A stretch of DNA of 64,000 bases from an uncultured Alphaproteobacteria bacterium (GTDB lineage: Bacteria; Pseudomonadota; Alphaproteobacteria; CAAHEQ01; UBA3637), in the NCBI GenBank assembly GCA_934202735.1, contig CAKPYH010000003.1:124001-188000 (forward strand), given 5' to 3'. The position numbers and the translations under genes are program-made. The notes under the pieces are model-generated. The model saw only the letters and a list, made by a program, of their open reading frames with translations, ran no database searches and was not told where the DNA came from. This document shows, in pieces, positions 8,523-17,215 of this stretch (positions within the stretch are counted from its first letter, which is position 1; each line of letters starts with the position of its first letter).

Positions 8523-9776
8523 TTACTTATAAATCACTAAATCGCCGTCCGTCATCAAGGTCATCAAAGCCCCATCCGCTATCACCGGTGCCCCAACGGG
8601 AACTCCCTGATGCGTACGCCGTACTTCCCGACCGGTCTTGGCATTCAAGAATACCACATCTCCCGCCGATGAAGCCAATACCAACTCGGTGCCGGAAACC
8701 ACAGGTCCATACCACTCACCGCGTTTCTGTGTCGGCAATTCCCGTTCCCAAAACACACGGCCTGTTTTTTTATTCAAGGCCACCAAACGGTTCGTATTTG
8801 TCATCAGGAATAAAGCATTGCCACTGATCGCCGGGGTTTCGCGCCCGCCAATCGGTGCCGTCCAGATATTCGTACCGTCCGCCACGCGCCAGGCCCCGCT
8901 TTTTCCCGCATTTCCGACCAGATACACCGTATCGCCGTCCACAACGGGGGAAGCCGTAATATGCGGAATGTCCATAATTTGATTATAGGTGCGCTTGGAC
9001 CACAAAATCTCGGTCCAGACCAGCACACCGGTTGTCCGATCAAAAGCATTGATTCGGCCGTTAGTCATCGGAACAATGACCAAATCACCCGACACCGCCG
9101 GTGTTCCCATACCAAAGAAATTGGTAACCGTCGGTTCGCCGTCATAGTGCCACTTTTCCCGACCGGTTCGGGTATCTACCGCAAACACACGATTATTGAT
9201 GGCCGACACAAACAAAGTCCCTTTTGCAACCACCGGAGCCGACCGCAAAGGAGCTTTCACCGTCATACGCCATTGTTCTTTTCCCGTCAGGTCTGTCGCC
9301 ACAATCGTGCCATCACCCGCCACGGCATACAGGTTATGACCATCCGAGGCCAATCCGATACTGTGTGCCACGGTTCCGGTAATCTCGGCCAAAGGTGTCC
9401 GAAAAAGACGCTTGCCGGTTGCAATATCCGTCGCCTGTAATTGGAAATGCGAATCCAACGTATACGCGCGATGTTTCAACACAATCGGCCCGGCCATAGT
9501 GAGCCTGTCCCCGGAGAGTCCCCGCCCCACCGACAAAGTTTTCGGTTTCAATGTACCATTCCAGCGAACGGACGGTTGCCGGTTTCCCGCATTTTGAAAT
9601 CGCATCGGCCAAGCGGACACTTTCTTTCCCGCCGCCAACGCCGGCTGTCCCCGGTCCGGGCGCAAGGTTTCAGAGACGACCCCCACCGAACGCCGACCGT
9701 CCGCCGGAGCTTGAACTTTGTCCGTACAGGCCGCTACTCCCATCAACAATAAACACGCACAGATAATTTTTTTCAT
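8523..9776 (-). CDS. bamB: outer-membrane assembly lipoprotein BamB
   Basis: 417 residues. Signal peptide with lipobox GVAAC (Cys16), so a periplasmic lipoprotein. The body is a run of PQQ-type beta-propeller blades (for example RTGREKWHYD, TTGVLVWTE, KTGRVFWER, KTGREVRR). It is the scaffold of the BAM complex that inserts beta-barrels. It sits between a YfgM-like gene and der, as in other Proteobacteria; the previous stop is 1 nt upstream. Confidence 0.94.
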   Translation of the reverse strand: MKKIICACLLLMGVAACTDKVQAPADGRRSVGVVSETLRPDRGQPALAAGKKVSAWPMRFQNAGNRQPSVRWNGTLKPKTLSVGRGLSGDRLTMAGPIVLKHRAYTLDSHFQLQATDIATGKRLFRTPLAEITGTVAHSIGLASDGHNLYAVAGDGTIVATDLTGKEQWRMTVKAPLRSAPVVAKGTLFVSAINNRVFAVDTRTGREKWHYDGEPTVTNFFGMGTPAVSGDLVIVPMTNGRINAFDRTTGVLVWTEILWSKRTYNQIMDIPHITASPVVDGDTVYLVGNAGKSGAWRVADGTNIWTAPIGGRETPAISGNALFLMTNTNRLVALNKKTGRVFWERELPTQKRGEWYGPVVSGTELVLASSAGDVVFLNAKTGREVRRTHQGVPVGAPVIADGALMTLMTDGDLVIYK

Positions 9777-9777
9777 A

Positions 9778-10494
9778 TTATTCCTTTAATTCTGCCATCA
9801 AAGCCGCCAACCGTTCCCGCGTGGCTTCGGGAATCCCTTGATCGTCCAAAGCCGTTTGTATGGTCAAGATCGCCCGATCCGTGTTGCCGGTCAGATACTC
9901 AATCACCGCGGACAACTCCACCGCATTCCCCAAAAAGGCCGAATTTTTATCCCCCATAATCGGGATTAAATAACCCTGCAATTCCCGCACATCACCGGTA
10001 TCCAGTTGATGACCGACAAATGCAATGGTGGCCGCCTGCCGCAACGGCTTTGGTGCCTGCGTATCATTCATCAAGGCTTGCAACCGTTCCAACCCTTGGG
10101 CCGGCTTGTCCGATCGCAACAATAACCCCGCAGCTTCCATTTGGGCCAAATAACGATACCCCGTCCGCCCTTCTGCGGCCAAACGCGTCAACTCATCTAC
10201 TGCCGAATCCGTATGGCCTTGCGTGGCCGCAATCATCGCCGTTTCAAAGCGATCCGATTCGGCCAAGCTGACCCGAGTCCGCCAGGCCTGATACCATTCG
10301 GCCCCAATGGTCCCGACCAACACGGCCACCACGGCAAAAAAGACATAAAAACGATATTTTTGCCACAACCGGGCCAACCGTTCCTGACGCAGTTCTTCAT
10401 CTACTTCACGTTCAAAAATACGTTGTTGAATTTGACAAGCTTTATCCCCGCCGCAAGTCCCACCACAGTTGTCTTTACATGTTTCTTTTTTCAT
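9778..10494 (-). CDS. YfgM-like membrane-anchored TPR protein with N-terminal Cys cluster
   Basis: 238 residues from ATG 10494, preceded by AAAGGA. One transmembrane helix (about residues 50-66, YVFFAVVAVLVGTIG) follows a charged N-terminal helix; the periplasmic part has TPR-like helices (LAAEGRTGYRYLAQMEAAGL, QAATIAFVGHQL). Family members assist SecYEG/periplasmic chaperones. Unusual: the cytosolic N-terminus has four Cys in a Gly-rich stretch (C6, C10, C14, C20), possibly metal-binding. First gene before bamB and der. Confidence 0.82.
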   Translation of the reverse strand: MKKETCKDNCGGTCGGDKACQIQQRIFEREVDEELRQERLARLWQKYRFYVFFAVVAVLVGTIGAEWYQAWRTRVSLAESDRFETAMIAATQGHTDSAVDELTRLAAEGRTGYRYLAQMEAAGLLLRSDKPAQGLERLQALMNDTQAPKPLRQAATIAFVGHQLDTGDVRELQGYLIPIMGDKNSAFLGNAVELSAVIEYLTGNTDRAILTIQTALDDQGIPEATRERLAALMAELKE

Positions 10495-10528
10495 ATCTGA
10501 ATCCTTTGTTAAAAAATATATATGCTTC

Positions 10529-10557
10529 TTTATATCAGAAAAGCAATTTTTTCGCAA
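10529..10557 (-). promoter_or_regulatory. promoter of yfgM-bamB-der operon
   Basis: Minus strand TTGCGA (10557-10552), 17-nt spacer, TATAAA (10534-10529), just downstream of the SDR gene stop. Confidence 0.5.
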
Positions 10558-10561
10558 CGAT

Positions 10562-11332
10562 TTATTTTTCTTTTTTCGGTAATCGGCCCAAAATCGGCAA
10601 AATCAACCATCCGGGCAAAATCCCCGCCAATCGTGCGCCGAAAGCCATTATCCACGGAAAAGCAATCAAAATCGGGGCGCGCCGCAACCGCCGCCGAATA
10701 ATGGATGCTGCCCGATCGGCCGGCATCAGAAACGGCATTTTGAACCGATTTTTATCCGTCAAAGGAGTTTCAATAAACCCCGGACAAATCACACTTACCG
10801 CAATACCGTACGGTTTCAAAAACCCTCGCATGGCTTCACCCCAAGCCCGCACACAGGCCTTAGAGGCCGAATAAGCCGGACAACTGGCCATGCCCCGAAA
10901 ACCGGACAGAGAACTCATAATCGCAATTTGCCCCCGATGACGCTGTTTCATCACATCCACGGCCGGCATCACCGTATTCAAGACCCCGAAAATGTTGGTT
11001 TGCAAGATCGTCCGATGGCTCACCGGCGTTTCATCCATGCCTAAAACGCCGGCCGAAACACCGGCATTAGCAATCACCAGGTCCAGCGGACGAATCGTAT
11101 CGGCTTGTTCAATCGCCCGTGCAACCGCCGATTCGTCCGTTACATCAAATAAGAAAGTATGGACATCGGCTCCCTGCCCCCGGCAACGGTCGGCCGTATG
11201 TTCCAGGCGCACCCGATTACGACCGCACAAAAATAATGAAATCCCCGGCTCGGCATAGGCCAAGGCCAAAGCGTGGCCGATACCGCTGGACGCGCCGGTG
11301 ATGAAAACAGAAGTCGGTTTTAAGTACTGCAT
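10562..11332 (-). CDS. short-chain dehydrogenase/reductase
   Basis: 256 residues. Classical SDR marks: nucleotide-binding TGASSGIG near the N-terminus, NAG, catalytic Ser in IMSSLSGF and the YxxxK pair in AYSASKA. A hydrophobic, Arg-rich C-terminal stretch (RRRLRRAPILIAFPWIMAFG and on) suggests membrane association. Substrate unknown. RBS AAAGGA 7 nt before ATG 11332. It is transcribed away from the neighbouring tRNA-Leu. Confidence 0.9.
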   Translation of the reverse strand: MQYLKPTSVFITGASSGIGHALALAYAEPGISLFLCGRNRVRLEHTADRCRGQGADVHTFLFDVTDESAVARAIEQADTIRPLDLVIANAGVSAGVLGMDETPVSHRTILQTNIFGVLNTVMPAVDVMKQRHRGQIAIMSSLSGFRGMASCPAYSASKACVRAWGEAMRGFLKPYGIAVSVICPGFIETPLTDKNRFKMPFLMPADRAASIIRRRLRRAPILIAFPWIMAFGARLAGILPGWLILPILGRLPKKEK

Positions 11333-11374
11333 GTTGGTCCTTTCAAAAAAATTGCATCATTTTTATTTTTTCTC

Positions 11375-11402
11375 TTGACTTTTTATTTTATATGAGTATA
11401 AT
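11375..11402 (+). promoter_or_regulatory. promoter of tRNA-Leu(CAA)
   Basis: TTGACT (11375-11380), 16-nt spacer, TATAAT (11397-11402), 25 nt before the tRNA 5' end. Confidence 0.75.
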
Positions 11403-11427
11403 GCAAATGTCTAGCAAAAAAACACAT

Positions 11428-11514
11428 GCCTCTGTGGCGAAATTGGTAGACGCGACAGACTCAAAATCTGTTGATAGCAATATCATGCTGGTTCAAGTCC
11501 GGCCAGAGGTACCA
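11428..11514 (+). tRNA. tRNA-Leu (anticodon CAA)
   Basis: 87 nt with long variable arm. Acceptor GCCTCTG pairs with CAGAGGT (one G-T). Anticodon stem ACAGA/TCTGT encloses loop CTCAAAA, giving anticodon CAA. T-loop GTTCAAGTC; CCA is encoded. Confidence 0.96.
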
Positions 11515-11520
11515 AAAATC

Positions 11521-11548
11521 AACCATCCTATTCGGGATGGTTTTTTCT
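11521..11548 (+). terminator. terminator after tRNA-Leu(CAA)
   Basis: Hairpin AACCATCC-TATTC-GGGATGGTT followed by TTTTTC. Confidence 0.85.
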
Positions 11549-11722
11549 TTGTTTTGCACGGATTTAACGTCTTAATCCGATATTTCTTTTGCCCAATGAA
11601 CTTCTTGTTCAGTGTACAACAACCCTGTTGTTTATCCATTCTGAAAACAAAGGGACCGGACAACACAGGAGATAGCGAGTGATCGTATATCCAAGATTTC
11701 CTTTCTTTACCCTATTCGGCGT

Positions 11723-12256
11723 CTACGCCATCAGATCGGCCTGTATCAACCGCAGGGCAACTTGCCATGATTGTTCTAAATCAGCGGCTTTGTAATCGTG
11801 ATAATCCAACTCATCGGAAACAATTTTAACGGATCTTACTTCGGGGAACATCAAAGCCATATAGTATAATTCCATATCTATTACACCGCGTAAAGTCATA
11901 TCAAAACCGTCTTTACTAACAAAATTGTCGGCCGTATAACACTCGGCAACCGGTGCATCGGACGTATACGGCAACGTCAAGGTCGGTTCACGAATCGTGA
12001 TGCTTGGGTACAAGTGTCGCACACTCTTCACCCGTACCACATCCCCCTTGTGATAACCGTTAGCCCCGACATATCCGACATTGATGACACGGTCATCCGG
12101 GGCAATCGTCCCGTCTTTCAGGTACCGGGATAAAGTGGCAAGCACCTGGCTCCGTCCTTCTCCGACAATCACAATTTGTGTGTTTGCGGTGGCTTGGGCG
12201 ATTTCTTGTATATGACGGGCTTCATCTTCATTCGCAACCAATATGCAGGTTTTCAT
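11723..12256 (-). CDS. nucleoside phosphorylase/nucleosidase family protein
   Basis: 177 residues from ATG 12256, with AAAGGA 7 nt upstream. The fold signs are those of the PNP/MTA-SAH nucleosidase superfamily: VGEGRSQV near residue 30, VINVGYVGANGYHKGDVV and, near the C-terminus, SDELDYHDY, matching the catalytic SD motif. It is shorter than typical MTA/SAH nucleosidases (about 230). It likely cleaves a nucleoside; substrate unknown. Its promoter carries a palindrome (separate entry), so it is probably regulated. Confidence 0.75.
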   Translation of the reverse strand: MKTCILVANEDEARHIQEIAQATANTQIVIVGEGRSQVLATLSRYLKDGTIAPDDRVINVGYVGANGYHKGDVVRVKSVRHLYPSITIREPTLTLPYTSDAPVAECYTADNFVSKDGFDMTLRGVIDMELYYMALMFPEVRSVKIVSDELDYHDYKAADLEQSWQVALRLIQADLMA

Positions 12257-12286
12257 ATCTGTTCCTTTTGTGTTTGTGTGTGTTTG

Positions 12287-12315
12287 AATATACCATAAAT
12301 GGTATTCTCTGTCAA
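12287..12315 (-). promoter_or_regulatory. promoter of the nucleoside phosphorylase gene
   Basis: Minus strand TTGACA (12315-12310), 17-nt spacer, TATATT (12292-12287). Confidence 0.75.
12290..12305. promoter_or_regulatory. palindrome between -35 and -10 (candidate operator)
   Basis: ATACCAT-AA-ATGGTAT, 7-bp perfect arms, fills most of the promoter spacer of the nucleoside phosphorylase gene. This is a classic repressor position; the binding protein is unknown. Confidence 0.5.
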
Positions 12316-12403
12316 GATGCCGGGCATTCTTACTCAGAACCCATGTCCCATTCACATATCAAAACGCATAGGGACCATGATGAATTCGTTTTGAAAATTT
12401 ACC

Positions 12404-12432
12404 TTGTTTTTCAAAGAATGTTCAGATATAAT
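12404..12432 (+). promoter_or_regulatory. promoter of the polytopic membrane protein gene
   Basis: TTGTTT (12404-12409), 17-nt spacer, TATAAT (12427-12432); start codon 31 nt downstream. Confidence 0.65.
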
Positions 12433-12462
12433 GGCAGATGTTTTTTCATATTAAGGATTCAA

Positions 12463-13842
12463 ATGTGTACAAATAAACTCTCTTTCAAAGTCCTGCTGCT
12501 CGGTTTAATTTGCATCATCATGTTTTCTTTTCATCTGTGGATGGCATATCCCGGACTTATGAACATATCGGATACATCAAATTCGCTTGTTCTTTCCAAA
12601 TCCGGTTGGCAACCGATATCGGTTTCCTTACAGCTGGAATTTCTGTACTATTTATTCGGGCCTCATGCTTATTTTCTGCTGTTGATGAACTTAGTTCCCT
12701 TTTATCTGGGTTTGTTTATCATCACATTCGCCTTGTTGAAAAAGTATAATTCATGGATTTGTTTTTTGGCGTTGTGTCCCGCTTTTATATCAAACTTATT
12801 TTTCGGTAATTTTATACTGACAACGCGATATTCATCGGCTATGTACATATGGCTCTATTATGCCCTTGTATTTTATTGGGTCATGACATATCGGACAACC
12901 AGAAAACGGCGATACGGTCTGAACTTCATCTTGGTTATCATGTATGTATTGGCCACTCTCAGCCGACATAATGCATTCATTCAAACACTACCGACCTGTT
13001 TGATATTTGCCTCTATTTTAAGTACGATGTACCATTCAAAAAAGACATTTTATCTGTTCGGCACGGGGGCCACTGTATTCACCTTGATTTTACTCTTATT
13101 GTGTCGCGGACCGATTCGGCCATACTACCATATCTTGTGCCACCAAATCATAGGCATGCATGTCAATGAGACAACGTCTCTGCCACCTTCCTTACGGCAT
13201 GGACATCAATGGACAGAATTGAAAACCTTTTACGAAAAAGGGCGACAGTTAGCAGACGGTTGCCCCGTTTATGATTACACCCTGACAGAATATCTTAATG
13301 CATTGATACATCACCCGTTGGGATATTTGAAAACAATCCATGTCTTTTTGCGTGGAAATCTAAAATTAAAACCCGTCATAATGCCGGTACAAAGTTTACA
13401 ACGCCGTTTTTTGGATTTGACGTTCAACTATCAACAACAGTCTGATGATACCTTCCAAATATACAACATGATGGATATCGGCGAACTGCAAATTACCTAT
13501 ACGCCGATACAAGAAAAAATTTATCGTGCTTTGGAAAGAATATTACCCCAAATATCCACTTTTATCTTTATCTATTTCAATTTTCTCATAGCATTCATAA
13601 GTGCTTTTTACTTCTTCAAAAAACAGCGAAATTCCTTACTGTTTTTTACATTTTATATTGCTATGGGCGGTGTTGGCGGTTATATCATTTATTCCGTTTT
13701 TTCCCCAACTCTCATTTACGGTTATATGCATCCTCTTTTAATTTCATGCCTGATATCCGTTATCGGTATGATCTGTTATTTGTATGAGGCAAAATGGCAA
13801 CATATTGAAACATATTCAAAATCAGCCGAACAGCCAACCTAA
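12463..13842 (+). CDS. polytopic membrane protein of unknown function
   Basis: 459 residues from ATG 12463 (RBS AAGGA, 7 nt upstream); the frame is open further 5' but would cross the promoter. About ten to twelve hydrophobic helices are visible, with a soluble segment around residues 215-310. The layout (N-terminal helix, an early extracytoplasmic loop with an SGWQP motif, many TMs) resembles membrane glycosyltransferases or polysaccharide-repeat transporters, but no diagnostic motif is recognised. AT-rich compared with flanking genes, suggesting acquisition. Its stop overlaps the stop of the convergent AlgX-like gene by 3 bases. Confidence 0.7.
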   Translation: MCTNKLSFKVLLLGLICIIMFSFHLWMAYPGLMNISDTSNSLVLSKSGWQPISVSLQLEFLYYLFGPHAYFLLLMNLVPFYLGLFIITFALLKKYNSWICFLALCPAFISNLFFGNFILTTRYSSAMYIWLYYALVFYWVMTYRTTRKRRYGLNFILVIMYVLATLSRHNAFIQTLPTCLIFASILSTMYHSKKTFYLFGTGATVFTLILLLLCRGPIRPYYHILCHQIIGMHVNETTSLPPSLRHGHQWTELKTFYEKGRQLADGCPVYDYTLTEYLNALIHHPLGYLKTIHVFLRGNLKLKPVIMPVQSLQRRFLDLTFNYQQQSDDTFQIYNMMDIGELQITYTPIQEKIYRALERILPQISTFIFIYFNFLIAFISAFYFFKKQRNSLLFFTFYIAMGGVGGYIIYSVFSPTLIYGYMHPLLISCLISVIGMICYLYEAKWQHIETYSKSAEQPT

Positions 13843-14969
13843 TGTTTCCTGTTTTTATCCATGGCGACTTTCAGAAAATCCAACGTAAAATCATTTCCCA
13901 TAATGACAAGGATATCACCCTGTTTCAGACGATTGAAAGCCGATACAGCTCTATTTATTTGTTCATCATAAGTATCGCTGATGCGATTTGTTCGGATCAT
14001 TGTCGTAAACCGAAATAAATTCTTGAGCACCGGAAAAAGAGTATCAAAACCATAACACCCGCCCAAAATATATATATGTTTATCGGAATAAGCGAAATCG
14101 TTTTGTGTTTCAATATACGTTTTATTAATATCTTCAATATCGGTAATATGTTTTTGCTTCTCAACCTGAATTGCCTGCACAAATTCAGACGGAACAGGTA
14201 TATGCAATAAATTAGCCAGATGAGGAGGCCATATCGTGTCAGTAGACTGCATTTGCACACTGACTTCCAAAGGAAAATCTTTTTTGAATTCACGCACATC
14301 CTTAGCTAAACATTCATAAAAAAACTTGGCCAAAATGATCGCCCCATGTTCATTGACATGCTCATCATATTTTCTAAATATACCTATATCTCGTTTTTCC
14401 GTAAATACCTGTTTGGGATAGGCAATACGGATATTGGGGTGGTCTTTCAGGGCGTTTATCAATTCATCCCCATAATCCAGGCGCGGTTGTGGCGGATAGT
14501 GCTTTTCCCAGTATTTTTGATACAGATCTTCCCGATCCGGTATCAAAACAAAATATATCGGGATATTCCTATCTTTGAATTTATCGGTAAACCGTTTCAA
14601 AATATCGGCATCTTTTTCTATTTTTTCTCTTTGTTTATACAAAGACGGCACCTGAACGATTTTAGCCTTTTCAAACATCCAACCGTCATCACCCACAAAA
14701 GCTTTATCATTTTCTATGCGCCCGTTAATCGCATACATCATCCAGAAGCGAGCACTGATCAGTTGTGTGCGTCCCCAAAACCGATCGCCCAACCAACGTT
14801 CAAACTCTTTGCCGAACTCATAATTCGGCTTATCGTCTTTCCGGGTCAAGGGAAATGTTGCAAGGGTCCGATTTTCCTGTGTTGCTACATTTTCCTTATT
14901 CATCTGCATCAAAGGAACAACAAGCAACAATAAGCATAAAACAAGAAAAAATATTTTATAATATCTCAT
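13839..14969 (-). CDS. AlgX/AlgJ-like (SGNH-type) envelope protein
   Basis: 376 residues. N-terminal signal anchor (FFLVLCLLLLVVPLM). Then the family signature NRTLATFP, FEKxFERWLGDRF-like stretch and FVGDDGWMF, typical of AlgX/AlgJ/DHHW proteins that O-acetylate exopolysaccharide in the periplasm. DxxH-like positions appear in YDEHVNEHG; LGGCYGFDT may be the SGNH Ser-block with Cys/Gly in place of Ser, so catalytic activity is uncertain. RBS AAGGG. Convergent with the polytopic membrane gene. An MBOAT partner (AlgI) is not seen nearby. Confidence 0.65.
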   Translation of the reverse strand: MRYYKIFFLVLCLLLLVVPLMQMNKENVATQENRTLATFPLTRKDDKPNYEFGKEFERWLGDRFWGRTQLISARFWMMYAINGRIENDKAFVGDDGWMFEKAKIVQVPSLYKQREKIEKDADILKRFTDKFKDRNIPIYFVLIPDREDLYQKYWEKHYPPQPRLDYGDELINALKDHPNIRIAYPKQVFTEKRDIGIFRKYDEHVNEHGAIILAKFFYECLAKDVREFKKDFPLEVSVQMQSTDTIWPPHLANLLHIPVPSEFVQAIQVEKQKHITDIEDINKTYIETQNDFAYSDKHIYILGGCYGFDTLFPVLKNLFRFTTMIRTNRISDTYDEQINRAVSAFNRLKQGDILVIMGNDFTLDFLKVAMDKNRKH

Positions 14970-15076
14970 TTTGTACCCTTAATCACCCGTTTGGCCTTTC
15001 CTTGAATTTCGGGCAATTTTCCCAGATAGACCGGATCATGATGGACAACGTTGCGACTGTTGATTGATAACTTTAT
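14966..15076 (-). pseudogene. possible 3' remnant of a gene upstream of the AlgX-like gene
   Basis: A 36-codon open stretch ending in TGA that overlaps the AlgX-like ATG (ATGA) reads like a genuine C-terminus (NVVHHDPVYLGKLPEIQ then a Lys-rich end). It has no start codon and is preceded by two in-frame stops. It may be what is left of an operon partner; it may also be chance. Confidence 0.25.
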
Positions 15077-15201
15077 CTACAACAATACCTAACGTAGCGA
15101 TAAAACAACATTTATTCACAATTTCTTATGTTATTTTCTCCGGCTTGTAGCATACTTTTAGACCCGTGTCAAGCAGAATTCACATGAATAACCGCAAAAC
15201 T

Positions 15202-16362
15202 TCAAGCACCGTATTTTAAGACACTCTTACCAAATTTTTGTTCCAACGTATCAATCAGGCGTGATATTTTATCATCTTCGCGCTCGGTCGCCCCAAACAA
15301 CGAGGGTTGCTTTTCCGGACCGAAAACCAAATCTTTCAATGTAATTCCCGTTGCCCGATACAAGACCCGTGGCCGATACAGGCGGTGCAACAACACGCGC
15401 GCCTGCCGCAACAGTGTATTTTCGGAATTCGTGGGGCGTTCCAACCGGAGATCTTGTTCCATAACCTGAAAATCCTTGGTCCGCAAGACAACCCCCACCG
15501 TACCGCAATAGCCGTCCCAGGTCCGCAACTTACGAGATGCCCGGTGCACATGTGTATACAGTGTGTTTTCCAAAACATCCGGATTGTCGGTAAAATCTTC
15601 CAAAGCATGCGTATCCTGAATAGACTTGGGGGCTTCTTCCACCGGGTTGACCGGGATCACGGAAAGACCGGATAACTCGTACCACAACCGTTCGCCCGTT
15701 ACACCAAAAGCTTGCCGGATCCATTTGACATCTTTATCCAAAAATTCATCCGGTGTTGTCACTCCTTTGGACCAGTATTTCAGGGCCGTTTTTCGGCTGA
15801 TTCCGCACACTTCTTCCAGACCGCTTTCCCGTAAAATAGGACGCACACGATCCGGCGGAATCAAAAACAATCCCCCCGTTTTTTTGGCTTTATCGCTGGC
15901 CAATTTCGCCAACGTTTTTGTGGTCGCCAAGCCGATAGAAACCGGAATATGCGCTTGTTCCCAGACCGTTTGTCGGATACGGGCAATCAGGTCGCGGTAC
16001 GTCATCCGATACACACGATTCAATCCTGTTAAATCCATATAGGCTTCATCAATGGAGACTTCTTCCATATCAGGGGAAAATGTTCGTAAAACAGCCATGA
16101 CATGGGCGGATATATCGGCATATCGGCTCAGACGACCGGGAATATAAATTCCCTGAGGATAGTCCGTCTGCACCTGAAACATCGGAGCCCCCATTTTAAT
16201 ACCCAAGGCTTTGGCTTCGGCCGAACGAGACACCACAATACCTTTGGTCCCGCCGCCGGTCATCACACACACCGGCCGTCCGTTTAAAGCCGGATTATCC
16301 ACCCGTTCGCATGACACGAAAAAGCAATCACAATCCACCAAAGCAATCACGCGTTGTTTCAT
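15202..16362 (-). CDS. Y-family DNA polymerase (UmuC/DinB type)
   Basis: 386 residues from ATG 16362 (MKQRVIALVDCDCFFVSCE). Catalytic acidic residues lie in LVDCDCFF and in SIDEAYMDL; the palm, fingers and little-finger regions are all present, and the C-terminus (KFGKSVLKYG) is typical of UmuC-like enzymes. It performs translesion synthesis and would be error-prone. Length is closer to UmuC/DinB than to full ImuB. A UmuD-like partner is absent, but a 51-residue ORF lies just upstream on the same strand. Confidence 0.9.
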   Translation of the reverse strand: MKQRVIALVDCDCFFVSCERVDNPALNGRPVCVMTGGGTKGIVVSRSAEAKALGIKMGAPMFQVQTDYPQGIYIPGRLSRYADISAHVMAVLRTFSPDMEEVSIDEAYMDLTGLNRVYRMTYRDLIARIRQTVWEQAHIPVSIGLATTKTLAKLASDKAKKTGGLFLIPPDRVRPILRESGLEEVCGISRKTALKYWSKGVTTPDEFLDKDVKWIRQAFGVTGERLWYELSGLSVIPVNPVEEAPKSIQDTHALEDFTDNPDVLENTLYTHVHRASRKLRTWDGYCGTVGVVLRTKDFQVMEQDLRLERPTNSENTLLRQARVLLHRLYRPRVLYRATGITLKDLVFGPEKQPSLFGATEREDDKISRLIDTLEQKFGKSVLKYGA

Positions 16363-16375
16363 AACAAAAAGCCTT

Positions 16376-16531
16376 CTATCGGCCGGCAACCTGAACCTTA
16401 CGGGCCAGAGTGGCCGATTGAATTTCCTGTCCCCCGACACGCACACTTTTAGCCCGGTCCGTTGGCAGGGGATGTACCGCCGTTGCCATTGCTAAACCGC
16501 CCATTGCCAACATTTCTTTTAACTTGGACAT
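16376..16531 (-). CDS. small ORF upstream of the Y-family polymerase (51 aa)
   Basis: ATG 16531 with AAAGGA about 10 nt upstream, stop 13 nt before the polymerase ATG. The product begins MSKLKEMLAMGGLAMATAVH and ends in a mixed basic tail (ARKVQVAGR). The N-terminal third could be a short hydrophobic or signal-like helix. No family recognised. Position suggests co-transcription with the polymerase. Confidence 0.5.
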   Translation of the reverse strand: MSKLKEMLAMGGLAMATAVHPLPTDRAKSVRVGGQEIQSATLARKVQVAGR

Positions 16532-16645
16532 AGGATATATCCTTTCATACTCCTTTGTTATATCACATTTTGGATATTTTGTCCACTCCGGTTTTACAAT
16601 CCCACCGAAAGAATAGAAATATCAAGCCCCGACAGATGGCACACC

Positions 16646-17215
16646 CTAATCAGAACACGCAAACTTTTGAATTTCCGCATCGGACACAAAAATGTTATCC
16701 CGTATCATACGTTGCAATTCAAAACACGTGGCACATGGTCCGCCGGGCCTGACCGGAACGCGATTCATCAACATTTGGCGGGCATATTGTACTTCCGGCA
16801 AGGATAACGCCTTTTCCAACCCCATTTCAAACACATTGATATTCCACCCGTCATTATTGCAACAACATCCGAACAAGCGACCGTCCCAGTTAATTCGGGG
16901 CATCGTGAAAGATTGAATACAATAGGTAGACGGGAATGCGTAATTAAACCTTTTAGCCACATTATCCAGATCTACATTCCGGTAAACCAAACCGGTTTCC
17001 CGTTCTATCGCTTCAGGATCATCCGGAACGAATGTATCTACATACGTTTTTCTGAATAAAATATCAATACCTAACTCGGCGGCCATTTTTTTGGCTTGCC
17101 GAATTTCCCGAATATCCTGCGTACAATCCATCACGATATAATTCCAGTGAATAATCGGTAAAGTGGCTTGATACTTTTTCTTATATTCCAATACTTTTTT
17201 AATGTTATTGATCAC
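16646..17215 (-). pseudogene. C-terminal half of a radical SAM/SPASM protein
   Basis: 189 residues from GTG 17215, which overlaps the upstream stop (TAGTG). The sequence is the second half of a radical SAM barrel (NNIKKVLEYKKKY ... LPIIHWNYIVM ... AAELGIDILFRKT) plus a SPASM Cys cluster (GRLFGCCCNNDGW, CATCFEL). The CxxxCxxC motif that binds the catalytic cluster is missing, so it cannot be an active radical SAM enzyme by itself. It is probably the distal part of a gene that lost its front by deletion. Confidence 0.65.

Noticed and set aside
15073..15120. Two DnaA-box-like 9-mers (TTATCTACA, TTATTCACA) as a possible origin
   Set aside because: Only one fits the consensus, there is no AT-rich unwinding region or dnaA/parAB neighbour, and a few hits are expected by chance in 64 kb.
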